The position numbers and the translations under genes are program-made. 24,260 bases of DNA from DATGIQ01 sp035295665 (GTDB lineage: Bacteria > Planctomycetota > Planctomycetia > Gemmatales > Gemmataceae): positions 1 to 24,260 of the forward strand of contig DATGIQ010000606.1 in NCBI GenBank assembly GCA_035295665.1. The letters run 5' to 3'. The notes beneath the pieces are model-generated. The model had not been told where the DNA came from. It ran no database searches and was given only the letters and a program-made list of their open reading frames with translations. Positions 16,557-24,260 of the stretch are shown here, piece by piece. Position 1 is the stretch's first letter; the number at the start of each line of letters is the position of its first letter.

Positions 16557-17357
16557 ATGTGCAGCGCGTTCTGTACTGCCTGTGCGAAGAAGGCGAGCAA
16601 GTCGCTCGTTGATCGCCTTGGCGACTCGGTCCTTCGGGCGTTGGCGCCGGCGTGGGAAACGGTCCCAAGCGAATTCCGCAACGTCCGCTCCGACCGGGAA
16701 CTGCACCGATCCATGCTCGCTCAGATCCAGATGCTGCGGGGAGCAGTGTATCGGCAGGATGGGGCGATCTCGGCGAGCGATCTTGACGCTCAGGGCCGGC
16801 ACTGCCAACCGATCGACGACCAGAGCTGGCACCTGGTCCTCCAGGATGCCGACCGGCGGATGTTGGCCTGCCTCGGCTTGACACTCCACCCCGTAGGCGT
16901 GCAGTATCGTGACCTTGCTCTTAAGGGCGTGGTGGGCCGGATGGCTCCTGAGATCGCCCCAAGATTCACCACGGCGATCGAGGCTGTCATCGAACAGGCC
17001 CGCAAAGAAAGCCTTCAATTTGTGGAAGCCGGTGGCTGGGCGCTCGACCAAAAACACCGTCGCAGCTACAGGGCTCCTCTCCTGGCATGTGCCTGCTGGT
17101 CGACCGGGCAACTCATCGGCCAAGCGTTGGCCGTCGCCACCGCCACGAAACGGAATCACTCCGCCGAGATCCTGCGTCGGCTCGGTGGCTATCCTCTCGG
17201 CGAGGAGGAGCCTGAATCGCAAAGCTTCTTCGATCCCTATTACCAGTGCGAAATGGAAATCCTGGGCTTCGATTCCCGCCGGCCGGATCCGCGGTACGCC
17301 GAAACGGTGGCGGATCTGACGGATTATCTTGCCTTCGCTGAGGTGGTGACCCCGTAA
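16557..17357 (+). CDS. GNAT-fold acyltransferase resembling N-acyl amino acid / acyl-homoserine-lactone synthases
   Basis: The 266-residue protein reads like the FeeM/LuxI-related GNAT branch: LRGAVYRQDGAISASDLDAQ, DDQSWHLVLQDADRRMLACLG, then FVEAGGWALDQKHRRSYRA, ATKRNHSAEILRRLGGYPL and FFDPYYQCEMEILGFDS. Such enzymes move an acyl chain from acyl carrier protein or CoA to an amino acid or related amine. The assignment is from pattern memory and is less secure than for its neighbours. A Cys-rich start (MCSAFCTACAKK) is unusual. The same frame is open back to 15837 through the HDO gene, but GGAAGG 7 nt before ATG 16557 sets the start. It lies 77 nt after HDO and 57 nt before the desaturase. Confidence 0.6.
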   Translation: MCSAFCTACAKKASKSLVDRLGDSVLRALAPAWETVPSEFRNVRSDRELHRSMLAQIQMLRGAVYRQDGAISASDLDAQGRHCQPIDDQSWHLVLQDADRRMLACLGLTLHPVGVQYRDLALKGVVGRMAPEIAPRFTTAIEAVIEQARKESLQFVEAGGWALDQKHRRSYRAPLLACACWSTGQLIGQALAVATATKRNHSAEILRRLGGYPLGEEEPESQSFFDPYYQCEMEILGFDSRRPDPRYAETVADLTDYLAFAEVVTP

Positions 17358-17414
17358 GCCCGCCTGCAAAAGCTCACGGATGACCGTCCGTAGGCTCCTT
17401 GAACAGGAGATGCC

Positions 17415-18392
17415 ATGAACAAGCAATCGACGACCGGCTGTGTGGAGCACGGCGAGTCCTTTCCTGCGGTGATCCAGGGGGATCGCACCGCTTTGTCGCG
17501 GGAAGCGAAACAGGCCATCAAGCGGCTGGCCCGACCCCAGCCGGTCCGCTTCGCGCTTCGGCTGACCTGGACATGGACGCTGATCCTTGGCGCCATCGGC
17601 ATCGCGGCCGCGGTGCCGAACCCGGCCGTGCGGGTCCTTGCGATCCTCTTCATCGCCACGCGCCAAAACGTATTGGCCCTGCTCTTGCACGAACAGGTTC
17701 ACCGGCTCGCGTTCCGTTCCCGGCTGGGGGATCTCTTGTGCGAGCTGACGGTCGCCTACCCGTTGCTGGTGACCCTGAACGGCTACCGTAAGGTGCACAG
17801 GGATCATCATCGGCATTTCTTTACCGAGAAGGATCCCGATTACCGGCGCAAGCAAGGCGAGGAATGGGCGTTTCCGCAGCAGGCCGGTCGGTTGCTGAAA
17901 AGTTTCCTGACCGATGCAACCGGATTCAACAGCTTCCGCCTGCTCCGGAGCAAGCGGCTGGACGAATCTGCACCGACGTCCGATCGGGATGCCGTGCCCG
18001 GCTGGCTGCGGCCGTCCTTCTATGCTGGCTTGGCTATCGTCCTGTTGGCGACGGGCACCTGGAACCTGTTTCTTCTGGATTGGCTGCTGCCGTTATTCAG
18101 CGTATTCCAAGTCATCGTCCGCTGGGCGGCGTTGTGCGAGCACCGGTATGATTTGGGTCGCACCAGCGTGATGGAAGCAACGCCTTTCATCCAGCTCCGC
18201 TGGTGGGAGTCCCTGATCTTGCCGGACCTCTATTTCCATACATTTCACGCCTACCACCACTGGTACCCGGCCGTGCCCTGTTCCGGACTGGCGGAGGTCC
18301 ATGCCATTTTTCGTCGGGAAGGATTGGTCCAGGAAGGAAACATGTTTCAAGGCTACGTGCAGTACCTGCGCTATCTGCTGGGTCGCAAGTAA
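17415..18392 (+). CDS. Membrane fatty acid desaturase
   Basis: The 325-residue protein has the three histidine boxes of membrane diiron desaturases: HEQVH (92-96), HRDHHRH (128-134) and HAYHHWYP (278-285), plus an EHRYD motif at 242-246. Hydrophobic stretches lie at about 50-66, 72-92, 110-121, 200-215 and 217-237. It would insert a double bond in, or hydroxylate, an acyl chain at the membrane using O2 and an electron donor not encoded nearby. The CAGGAG site 5 nt before ATG 17415 supports the start. As third gene of the cluster it probably acts on the acyl chain used by, or made by, the GNAT protein; a housekeeping lipid role is the alternative. Confidence 0.9.
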   Translation: MNKQSTTGCVEHGESFPAVIQGDRTALSREAKQAIKRLARPQPVRFALRLTWTWTLILGAIGIAAAVPNPAVRVLAILFIATRQNVLALLLHEQVHRLAFRSRLGDLLCELTVAYPLLVTLNGYRKVHRDHHRHFFTEKDPDYRRKQGEEWAFPQQAGRLLKSFLTDATGFNSFRLLRSKRLDESAPTSDRDAVPGWLRPSFYAGLAIVLLATGTWNLFLLDWLLPLFSVFQVIVRWAALCEHRYDLGRTSVMEATPFIQLRWWESLILPDLYFHTFHAYHHWYPAVPCSGLAEVHAIFRREGLVQEGNMFQGYVQYLRYLLGRK

Positions 18393-18725
18393 GAGGCCGT
18401 GCTGCGGGCCGCGGCGCTGGATCTGATTTTGCTGGACTGGTTGGTTTTCAACCACACGGCCCGGATTGGTCCACGGACTAACGTGGTGAAGCTTCCCACG
18501 GATCTACTTGCACGCATGGCAAGCAGGATGAGGCGTCAGCGGGAACTCGAGGTTCGGCTTGGCGGGCTTGTCGGAGAAAGTGCGTGAGGTAGAATGAGGT
18601 TCGGACAGGGTGACTTCGCCTTCGAGCTAGATCACTGTGCTAAGCAGAGCGGTTGTAGAATGGGTTGTAACGGCGAACATCACGCAGGTCTGGAAAAAGC
18701 CCGAGAAGCCGCAGATTGAGATCAT
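18393..18725 (+). other. Intergenic region between desaturase and tRNA-Arg
   Basis: These 333 nt contain only a doubtful frame (GTG 18399 to 18587, 62 residues, no ribosome site, no recognisable motif). I see no clear promoter for the tRNA and no terminator for the desaturase. Confidence 0.4.
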
Positions 18726-18799
18726 GCGCCTGTAGCTCAACTGGACAGAGCAATGGCCTACGGAGCCATAGGTTGGGGGTTCGAATCCCTCCAGGCGTA
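18726..18799 (+). tRNA. tRNA-Arg (anticodon ACG)
   Basis: The 74-nt sequence folds as a cloverleaf: acceptor GCGCCTG/CAGGCGT (G-U at the first pair), D arm GCTC/GAGC, anticodon arm ATGGC/GCCAT with loop CTACGGA, and T arm GGGGG/CCCTC with loop TTCGAAT, discriminator A. The anticodon ACG reads CGU and, after deamination to inosine, CGC and CGA. CCA is not encoded. Confidence 0.95.
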
Positions 18800-18847
18800 A
18801 TGAGTTACGACGCATCGCGTTTTCCGCCTGTCGCAGAATGAGCCCAA

Positions 18848-18870
18848 AAACGGGGCAGACGAGCCCGTTT
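18848..18870 (+). terminator. Possible terminator of tRNA-Arg
   Basis: AAACGGG (18848-18854) pairs perfectly with CCCGTTT (18864-18870) around a 9-nt loop, 48 nt after the tRNA. The T-run is only three bases, so it is tentative. Confidence 0.4.
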
Positions 18871-19296
18871 GCCCGCCGGAAGCGATCAGGGGAGCCGGCA
18901 GAGAATCTGAAACTCGGTTAATTGTTCGCTTGTCTCAACTGCAATCCTACCAAATGGTTCCGCCAAACCGCGAAGTGGCTCGGAAACAGACCCTGGACCT
19001 CCGATAGGGATGTGACGGCGCCCCCGACGGCGCAGAGCAACGACTCAAAATGCCGTAGCTCGCTTCTTTAATGGATTGGCCGATGCGATTCTGGGGTTTC
19101 CCTGGCAATCCCAACAAGCAGATCTATCGATAACAGGAGTTCCCGTACCGGTTCTCGTGTTTCCCTGAGTTCTGTGTCGTCCAATATGATTAGCAGTGAC
19201 GAGGAAATTGGAGGACCCGCGTCCCTGGCTCGCCTAAGCTTCCAAGAAGAGAGGCTCAACGGTTGGCGCAGCAGTTGAAAAATGGCGCTAATCATT

Positions 19297-19325
19297 TTGC
19301 GGAATGCTGCTCGCCGTCTTATAAT
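19297..19325 (+). promoter_or_regulatory. Promoter of the sigma factor-kinase operon
   Basis: A perfect -10 hexamer TATAAT (19320-19325) lies 17 nt after a poorer -35, TTGCGG (19297-19302). The expected start is near 19332, giving a leader of roughly 38 nt before ATG 19370. Confidence 0.5.
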
Positions 19326-19369
19326 CTTTTCCGCGTGGCCGTACCAGAATTCCCTGCCTGGAGTTGCCG

Positions 19370-19972
19370 ATGTCGTCCGACACGGGCTCGGTTAGCCAGT
19401 GGCTTGCCCAGCTCAAAGCTGGAGATCCGTCGGCGGCCCAGGACCTATGGAACCGCTATTTCCAACAAATCGTCGCGCTGGCTCGCAAGAAACTCCTGGC
19501 GACACGGCGACAAGTCATGGATGAGGAAGACGTGGCGCTGAGCGCCTTTGCCAGCTTTTGCCGCGGTGCCTCGCTGGGGCGATTCCCGCAGCTGACGGAC
19601 CGGACCGACCTTTGGCGCCTCCTGGTTGTCCTCACGGCGCGCAAGGTTTTCCACCACTGTCGCGATGAAGAGCGGAACAAGCGTGGCATTAAGTGTGGGG
19701 TTAGCAGGTCCCTGAATTCTGCGGACCCGCGACGAGTGCTGGAAAAAATCGTCAGCCGGGAGCCTGGCCCGGAGTTTGCCGCACAGGTCGCCGACGAGTG
19801 CCAGCGTCTCCTAAACCTTTTGGGCAGTTTCGAGCTACGCTCCATCGCACTTTGGAGAATGGAAGGCTACACTGTCGACGAAATCGCCGGCCGACTGAGC
19901 TGCGCCCGGACGACCGTCGAGCGCCGGCTGCGGCTGATTCGCAGTTTCTGGAAAGAAGAGGGCAGATCTTGA
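19370..19972 (+). CDS. ECF-type RNA polymerase sigma factor (planctomycete kinase-linked type)
   Basis: The 200-residue protein has a sigma-2 region (residues about 20-85, with DLWNRYFQQIVALARKKL and DEEDVALSAFASFCRG) and a sigma-4 helix-turn-helix near the C-terminus (LRSIALWRMEGYTVDEIAGRLSCARTTVERRLRLI). This layout is typical of ECF sigma factors, and planctomycetes have groups encoded next to Ser/Thr kinases. No separate anti-sigma factor is visible; the downstream kinase is the obvious candidate regulator. GGAG 6 nt before ATG 19370 is preferred over a TTG two codons earlier. Its TGA overlaps the kinase start. Confidence 0.9.
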   Translation: MSSDTGSVSQWLAQLKAGDPSAAQDLWNRYFQQIVALARKKLLATRRQVMDEEDVALSAFASFCRGASLGRFPQLTDRTDLWRLLVVLTARKVFHHCRDEERNKRGIKCGVSRSLNSADPRRVLEKIVSREPGPEFAAQVADECQRLLNLLGSFELRSIALWRMEGYTVDEIAGRLSCARTTVERRLRLIRSFWKEEGRS

Positions 19973-22900
19973 GCGAGCCGTTCCCAAGCGATCTGCCCTC
20001 GTTGCCCTTGGCGCTGGCGCGGCGCGTGGACGAAGTATGCGAGCGCTACGAGGCGGCCTGGAAATCCGGCCGTCGACCAAGCCTGCAGGAATATATCGAG
20101 GGCATTGGCGAGCCGGTGCGCTCTGCTTTGCTCCAGGAACTCGTACCCCTGGACCTTGAGTATCGTCGCCGTCACGGAGACGATCCCCAGCCCACCGACT
20201 ACTTGGGCAGCTTTCCAGAGCTCAATTCCGCATGGCTGGCCCAAAGGATCGCAACTCTGTCTCAAGTGGCGGAGCCCTCCGCAGAAGTTCCAAACCGGAA
20301 AGCATCCGATCTATCACTGGTCCAGTTTCCCACGAGTGCCGATCCGCCGTACCTTCGATGTCCCCAATGCCATGATCCCATTCAGCTCCGGCAGGACCAC
20401 GCGGCGCAGGTGTTCTGTCCCTCGTGTGGCAGCTCGTTCCGAGTGCGGGAGGTGCCGTCGATGGCACCGACGGCTGCGGGCCGCACCGTGGACAAGTTCG
20501 AGCTCCTAGACCGGGTCGGAATAGGCGCCTGTGGCGCCGTGTGGCGGGCCCGTGACACGGAGTTGGGCCGGACCGTTGCCCTGAAGATCCCTCATGCGGG
20601 GCTGCTGACCTCCGTGGATCAGCTGGAACGCATCCATCGTGAAGCACGGGCGGCGGCACAGTTGCGCCATCCAGGTATTGTAACGGTTCACGAGGTGTTG
20701 ATGCTTGACGGCCTCCCAGTCATCGTTTCGGAGTTCGTCGAAGGGGTGCCCTTGAAACATCTGCTGACGACGGGCTCGTTAAGCTTTCGCCAGAGCGCGG
20801 CTCTGCTCGCGGAGGTCGCCGAGGCCGTCCACTACGCGCACACCACGGGTCTAGTCCACCGCGACTTGAAACCGGCCAATATCCTGGTAGAGTCCGTCGT
20901 CCGGCATCCAGCAGCCACGGCGAAAGACCAAGAAAGGCAAACACCGGAGCGCGGACAGCCAAGCGTTTCCCTCGGACGTGCGCTCATCACCGATTTTGGG
21001 CTAGCGCTGCGCGATGGCGCGGAGGTGACGCTCACGGTCGAGGGGCAGGTCATCGGTACCCCCGCGTATATGAGCCCGGAGCAGGCTGCCGGCCAAGGAC
21101 ACCACGCAGACCGGCGGAGCGACGTGTACAGCCTCGGAGTGATCCTTTACCAGCTTCTGTGTAATGAGCTGCCATTTCGTGGGTCGAGAGTGGTGATTCT
21201 ACAGCAAGTGCAGAAGGAAGAAGCCCGACCCCCGCAGCGAGTTAATAGGAAGGTTCCCCGCGCATTGGAGACGGTCTGCCTGAAAGCGATGGCCAAATCG
21301 CCGGCCCAGCGCTACGCAACTGCGCTGGCGCTGGCGGACGATCTGCGGCGTTGGTTGCAAGGGCAGCCAGTATTGGCTCGGCGGGCCTCCGTTTGGGAGC
21401 GGGGCAGTAGGTGGGCCAGACGGCGGCCTGCCGCGGCGCTGGCGTTAGCCGCGCTGGTGCTGTTCGGGATCGGGTGGTCCGGCTCCAAGTGCGGTCCAGC
21501 AGCCTACCGCCTGGTCTGCAACCAAGGCCAGCTCATCATCGACACCATCGACCCGAGTGCGCAGGTGAGGGTCACGCAGGATGGCCGGGAGGTGGCTCTC
21601 CTTGATCTGCGCGCGCGGCAGTCACTCACGCTCGCGGCGGGGAACTACGAGTTGAGTCTCGCGGGCGGGGCGAACGCCCTGGAACTATCACGGGATCACG
21701 TCACGCTGACGCGCAACGGATCGCAAACGGTCCTGGTACGTCCGCAGGTCGTCGCCGAAACCAGACACTTTGAAGGGCATAGCGCGACGGCACACGTAGT
21801 AGCCATCTCCCCGGACGGCACCTATATCCTTTCCGCGAGCGGCCTCGCGAACGGCAGCAGCACCCTGCATCTCTGGGACGTGGCTAGCACCCACGAGTTG
21901 CGTCGGTTCGAAGGACATCAGGATCACGTCTCGTGCGCGGCTTTTTCTGCTGATGGGCAGCGCATCCTTACCGGCAGCGCCGACAAGACGGTCCGGCTGT
22001 GGGATGTGGGCAGCGGTCGACAGCTGCAACTGTTGCAAGGTCATACCGCCGCGATCTCGTGCGTAGCTCTTTCGCCGGACGGCCACCGCGCCCTCAGCGG
22101 AGGGGCTGATCAAGCGGTGCGCGTTTGGGACCTGGACACTGGGCACGAAACGAATCTCTTCGACGAACACTTGGGCGCCATCCTCAGCGTGGCATTGTCG
22201 CCGGACGGCCGGCACGCACTCTCCGCCGGTGCTGACAAGCAGGTGCACCTGTGGGATGTAGAGACTTCAGAAGAGCTCCATACTCTTCAGGGACACAGCC
22301 AGACAGTCAGCAGTGTGGCGTTTTCTCCGGACGGTCGTTTTATCCTTTCGGGAAGCTATGACAGGACCTTATGGCTGTGGGATGTCGAGAGCGGCCGCCC
22401 GCTGCGACGGTTCGTGGGCCATACGGATCCCATCGAGCGCGTCGCTTTCTTCCCGGACGGTCGCCGCGCACTCTCTGTTGGCGGCGATCAGACCATCCGG
22501 CTCTGGGACGTGACCCTTGGGGTCGAGCTGTATTGCTATCGTGGACACTGCAAGGGAATTTGCGGTCTGGGTGTTTCACCAGATGGCTCGCGGATTCTGT
22601 CCGTCGAACCGGGAGACGATCAAGAGCGCAACGGAGCGGCAGGTAGCAGTTTTGCCGTCTGCCTCTGGTCGCTGCCGCACGCTGGCGGGGCTCTCAAGCC
22701 GAAGGCACCCAACATGGCTTACGAGATTTATCGCTACTCGGGGACCCAGGGCGTCTGCCTTTCTCCAGATGGGCGCCGTTTCCTTACCAGTGTAGACAAC
22801 TTGATCCTGCTGAAGGATTCAGGCATGAACTCCGACAGCCGCCTGCAGGGCTGGGCGGAAATCGGCGTCCTGATGGGCCATACCGCGCTTGTCACGAGCG

Positions 22901-24260
22901 CCGTATTTTCACCGGATGGCCTATACGCCCTCTCTGGGAGTAACGACCGAACCGTGCGCTTGTGGGAGGTGAGGAACGGGAAAGAGTTGCGCCGCTTCGA
23001 GGGACATGCCGACGCGGTCCAGAGCGTGGCCTTCTCCTCCGACGGCCGCCACGCCGCTTCAGCAAGTCGCGACAAGACGGTGCGACTCTGGGATGTGCAG
23101 ACCGGCCTGGAGCTATACCGCTGTGAAGGACATGGCGGGCCTGTCCTGCGCGTCGTCTTTTCACCGGACGGCCGACGAGTCCTGTCTTGTAGCGAGGACC
23201 GCACCTTGCGCTTGTGGGATGTGGAAAGCGGCAAGGAAATGCAGCATTTGGAAGGACATACCGGTGCGGTCGAGAGTGTGGCGATTTCTCCCGACGGACA
23301 TTCGGCCTTGTCGTGCGGCCAGGACAAGACCGTGCGGTTGTGGGACCTGGAAAGTGGCCTGGAGCTACGGCAATTCAAGGGTCACAGCTCGGAGGTCGAG
23401 GAGGTTGCCTTCTCACCGGACGGGCGGCAGGCAATCTCCGCTGGCTTGGACGGCCTGGTGCTGATCTGGGATGTGGAAAGCGGAAGAGAGGTCTACGGTT
23501 GTGGGGGGCACACCGAGAAGGTGACAGGGGTGGCGTTTTGCTCGGGGGGCCGTTTCCTTACCAGCAGCCTCGATGGGACCGTGCGGCTATGGGGCGTACC
23601 CGAACCTGGCAAAGCGATCCCTCCGCTAGTTGTTCGGGCGCTGCCAGCAGAAGCTGCAGGCGAAATCCACTGTTTCAAGGGACATCGCAATTGCGGCTTC
23701 GGGGTCGTTTTCTCGCCGGATGGCCGCTATCTTCTCTCCTGTAGCGGGTGCAAACGCCCCGGGGACTGGCCAGAGGGTGCGGATAATACCCTGCGGCTGT
23801 GGGACATCGAGAGCGGCGCGGAAGTACGTCGCTTCTATGGACACACGCGGCCCGTGGTGTGCGTTTCGATGTCGCGCGACGGCCGCCGGGCCCTCTCCGG
23901 CAGCGTCGATCAAACCATGCGTCTGTGGGACGTCGAAAGCGGTCAACTGCTTCAAGTCTATCGCGGCCACGAACATCAGATCTGTAGCGCGCTATTCTTA
24001 CCCGACAATCGCCGCGTCCTTTCGTGCAGTCCCGACGGCACGGCGCGGATCTGGGACATGGCGAGCGGCCGCGAGATCGACCGTATTCCCACCGGCCATC
24101 TCAGCTGCGGTGCCCTCTCCCCTGACGGGCGTGTTCTTGCCGGCGGTGGTGATGGCAAGATCGTGGGCTTATGGAATGTGGAGAGCGGCCAGGAAATCGG
24201 CCGCCTCGTTGGGCACACCCGCGCCATTTCAACGGTGGCGTTCTCCCCCGACGGTCGCCG
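19969..24260 (+). CDS. Giant membrane Ser/Thr protein kinase with zinc ribbon, PEGA-like domain and at least 18 WD40 repeats (3' end beyond window)
   Basis: The frame is open from TTG 19969 to the window edge, 1430 codons. In order: an N-terminal helical region (LARRVDEVCERYEAAW); a zinc ribbon of the MJ0042 kind (C131, C134, C150, C153); a Hanks-type kinase (about 172-455) with VGIGACGAVW, K206, HRDLKPAN (D299), D342-F-G, GTPAYMSPEQ and RSDVYSLGVILYQLL; a membrane segment near 487-505; a PEGA-like domain to about 590; then WD40 repeats from residue 601. All catalytic residues are present, so the kinase should be active in the cytoplasm with the propellers across the membrane. Between HRD and DFG there are about 25 extra residues. 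The TTG start overlaps the sigma stop (TTGA) and has AGAGGG upstream. Confidence 0.92.
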   Translation, partial: MSEPFPSDLPSLPLALARRVDEVCERYEAAWKSGRRPSLQEYIEGIGEPVRSALLQELVPLDLEYRRRHGDDPQPTDYLGSFPELNSAWLAQRIATLSQVAEPSAEVPNRKASDLSLVQFPTSADPPYLRCPQCHDPIQLRQDHAAQVFCPSCGSSFRVREVPSMAPTAAGRTVDKFELLDRVGIGACGAVWRARDTELGRTVALKIPHAGLLTSVDQLERIHREARAAAQLRHPGIVTVHEVLMLDGLPVIVSEFVEGVPLKHLLTTGSLSFRQSAALLAEVAEAVHYAHTTGLVHRDLKPANILVESVVRHPAATAKDQERQTPERGQPSVSLGRALITDFGLALRDGAEVTLTVEGQVIGTPAYMSPEQAAGQGHHADRRSDVYSLGVILYQLLCNELPFRGSRVVILQQVQKEEARPPQRVNRKVPRALETVCLKAMAKSPAQRYATALALADDLRRWLQGQPVLARRASVWERGSRWARRRPAAALALAALVLFGIGWSGSKCGPAAYRLVCNQGQLIIDTIDPSAQVRVTQDGREVALLDLRARQSLTLAAGNYELSLAGGANALELSRDHVTLTRNGSQTVLVRPQVVAETRHFEGHSATAHVVAISPDGTYILSASGLANGSSTLHLWDVASTHELRRFEGHQDHVSCAAFSADGQRILTGSADKTVRLWDVGSGRQLQLLQGHTAAISCVALSPDGHRALSGGADQAVRVWDLDTGHETNLFDEHLGAILSVALSPDGRHALSAGADKQVHLWDVETSEELHTLQGHSQTVSSVAFSPDGRFILSGSYDRTLWLWDVESGRPLRRFVGHTDPIERVAFFPDGRRALSVGGDQTIRLWDVTLGVELYCYRGHCKGICGLGVSPDGSRILSVEPGDDQERNGAAGSSFAVCLWSLPHAGGALKPKAPNMAYEIYRYSGTQGVCLSPDGRRFLTSVDNLILLKDSGMNSDSRLQGWAEIGVLMGHTALVTSAVFSPDGLYALSGSNDRTVRLWEVRNGKELRRFEGHADAVQSVAFSSDGRHAASASRDKTVRLWDVQTGLELYRCEGHGGPVLRVVFSPDGRRVLSCSEDRTLRLWDVESGKEMQHLEGHTGAVESVAISPDGHSALSCGQDKTVRLWDLESGLELRQFKGHSSEVEEVAFSPDGRQAISAGLDGLVLIWDVESGREVYGCGGHTEKVTGVAFCSGGRFLTSSLDGTVRLWGVPEPGKAIPPLVVRALPAEAAGEIHCFKGHRNCGFGVVFSPDGRYLLSCSGCKRPGDWPEGADNTLRLWDIESGAEVRRFYGHTRPVVCVSMSRDGRRALSGSVDQTMRLWDVESGQLLQVYRGHEHQICSALFLPDNRRVLSCSPDGTARIWDMASGREIDRIPTGHLSCGALSPDGRVLAGGGDGKIVGLWNVESGQEIGRLVGHTRAISTVAFSPDGR
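21769..24260 (+). repeat. Tandem WD40-coding repeats, about 126 bp per unit
   Basis: Eighteen units plus the start of a nineteenth follow one another, each of the form GH-x-V-x-SVAFSPDGR-x-ALSGS-x-D-x-TVRLWDVESG. Most units are 42 codons. Units 1, 7 and 15 carry insertions in the loop before the LW/LWD strand, and unit 8 (around 22720-22860) is degenerate, lacking the GH and WD pairs. Phrases such as GTGCGGCTGTGGGATGTG recur with small changes. Confidence 0.9.

Larger units (their letters stand above)
18800..19369 (+). other. Intergenic region between tRNA-Arg and the sigma-factor gene
   Basis: Of these 570 nt only the tRNA-side hairpin and the sigma-gene promoter are interpretable. A minus-strand frame at 19068-19295 (75 residues) has no supporting ribosome site or motif. 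A short direct repeat, GACGGCGC, occurs twice near 19014-19032. Confidence 0.4.

Noticed and set aside
18627..18815. Minus-strand 62-codon frame reading LEGFEPPTYGSVGHCSVQL
   Set aside because: This is the well-known false protein produced by translating the antisense of a tRNA gene, here tRNA-Arg.
21769..24260. CRISPR array or other short tandem DNA repeat
   Set aside because: The period is about 126 bp, the units are imperfect and in frame, and each encodes a WD40 blade.

Overview
The window looks like chromosomal DNA of a planctomycete, probably a Gemmataceae relative. The inference rests on an ECF-type sigma factor overlapping a zinc-ribbon/Ser-Thr-kinase/PEGA-like/WD40 giant protein, an exported BON-domain protein with a very aromatic tail, and GC-rich coding sequence. 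No database search was possible; all assignments come from reading translations and motifs. I saw no transposase, integrase, prophage or CRISPR array.

Left part (1-6279, minus strand): a formate dehydrogenase operon read right to left as fdhA, fdhB, an NrfD-type membrane subunit, a 127-residue unknown protein, and fdhE (cut by the window edge). The catalytic subunit is a selenoprotein. Its frame is interrupted only by an in-frame UGA at 5685-5683, followed by a SECIS-like hairpin with a GGUCU loop 18 nt after the UGA. The product is Tat-exported (SRREFL). The complex should oxidise formate outside the cytoplasm and pass electrons through four [4Fe-4S] clusters and a haem-free NrfD subunit to quinone.

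Middle part (6389-15397): a coupled YggS/YggU pair on the minus strand; divergently a DUF1015 protein; a large membrane hybrid histidine kinase (CHASE3, three PAS, HisKA, HATPase, REC); a small basic 'plasmid stabilization'-like protein with a histone-H1-like tail; an exported BON protein; and a divergent GH5-like glycosidase with a near-consensus promoter.

Right part (15745-18392): a three-gene plus-strand cluster of a haem-oxygenase-like (HDO) putative diiron enzyme, a GNAT-fold protein resembling N-acyl amino acid/AHL synthases, and a membrane fatty acid desaturase. Together they suggest a small acyl-derived metabolite pathway, the best candidate here for an undescribed system. A tRNA-Arg(ACG) follows. 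The window ends with a sigma factor with a consensus -10 promoter and a Ser/Thr kinase that overlaps it by 4 nt (TTGA). The kinase carries at least 18 WD40 repeats and runs off the right edge after about 1430 codons.
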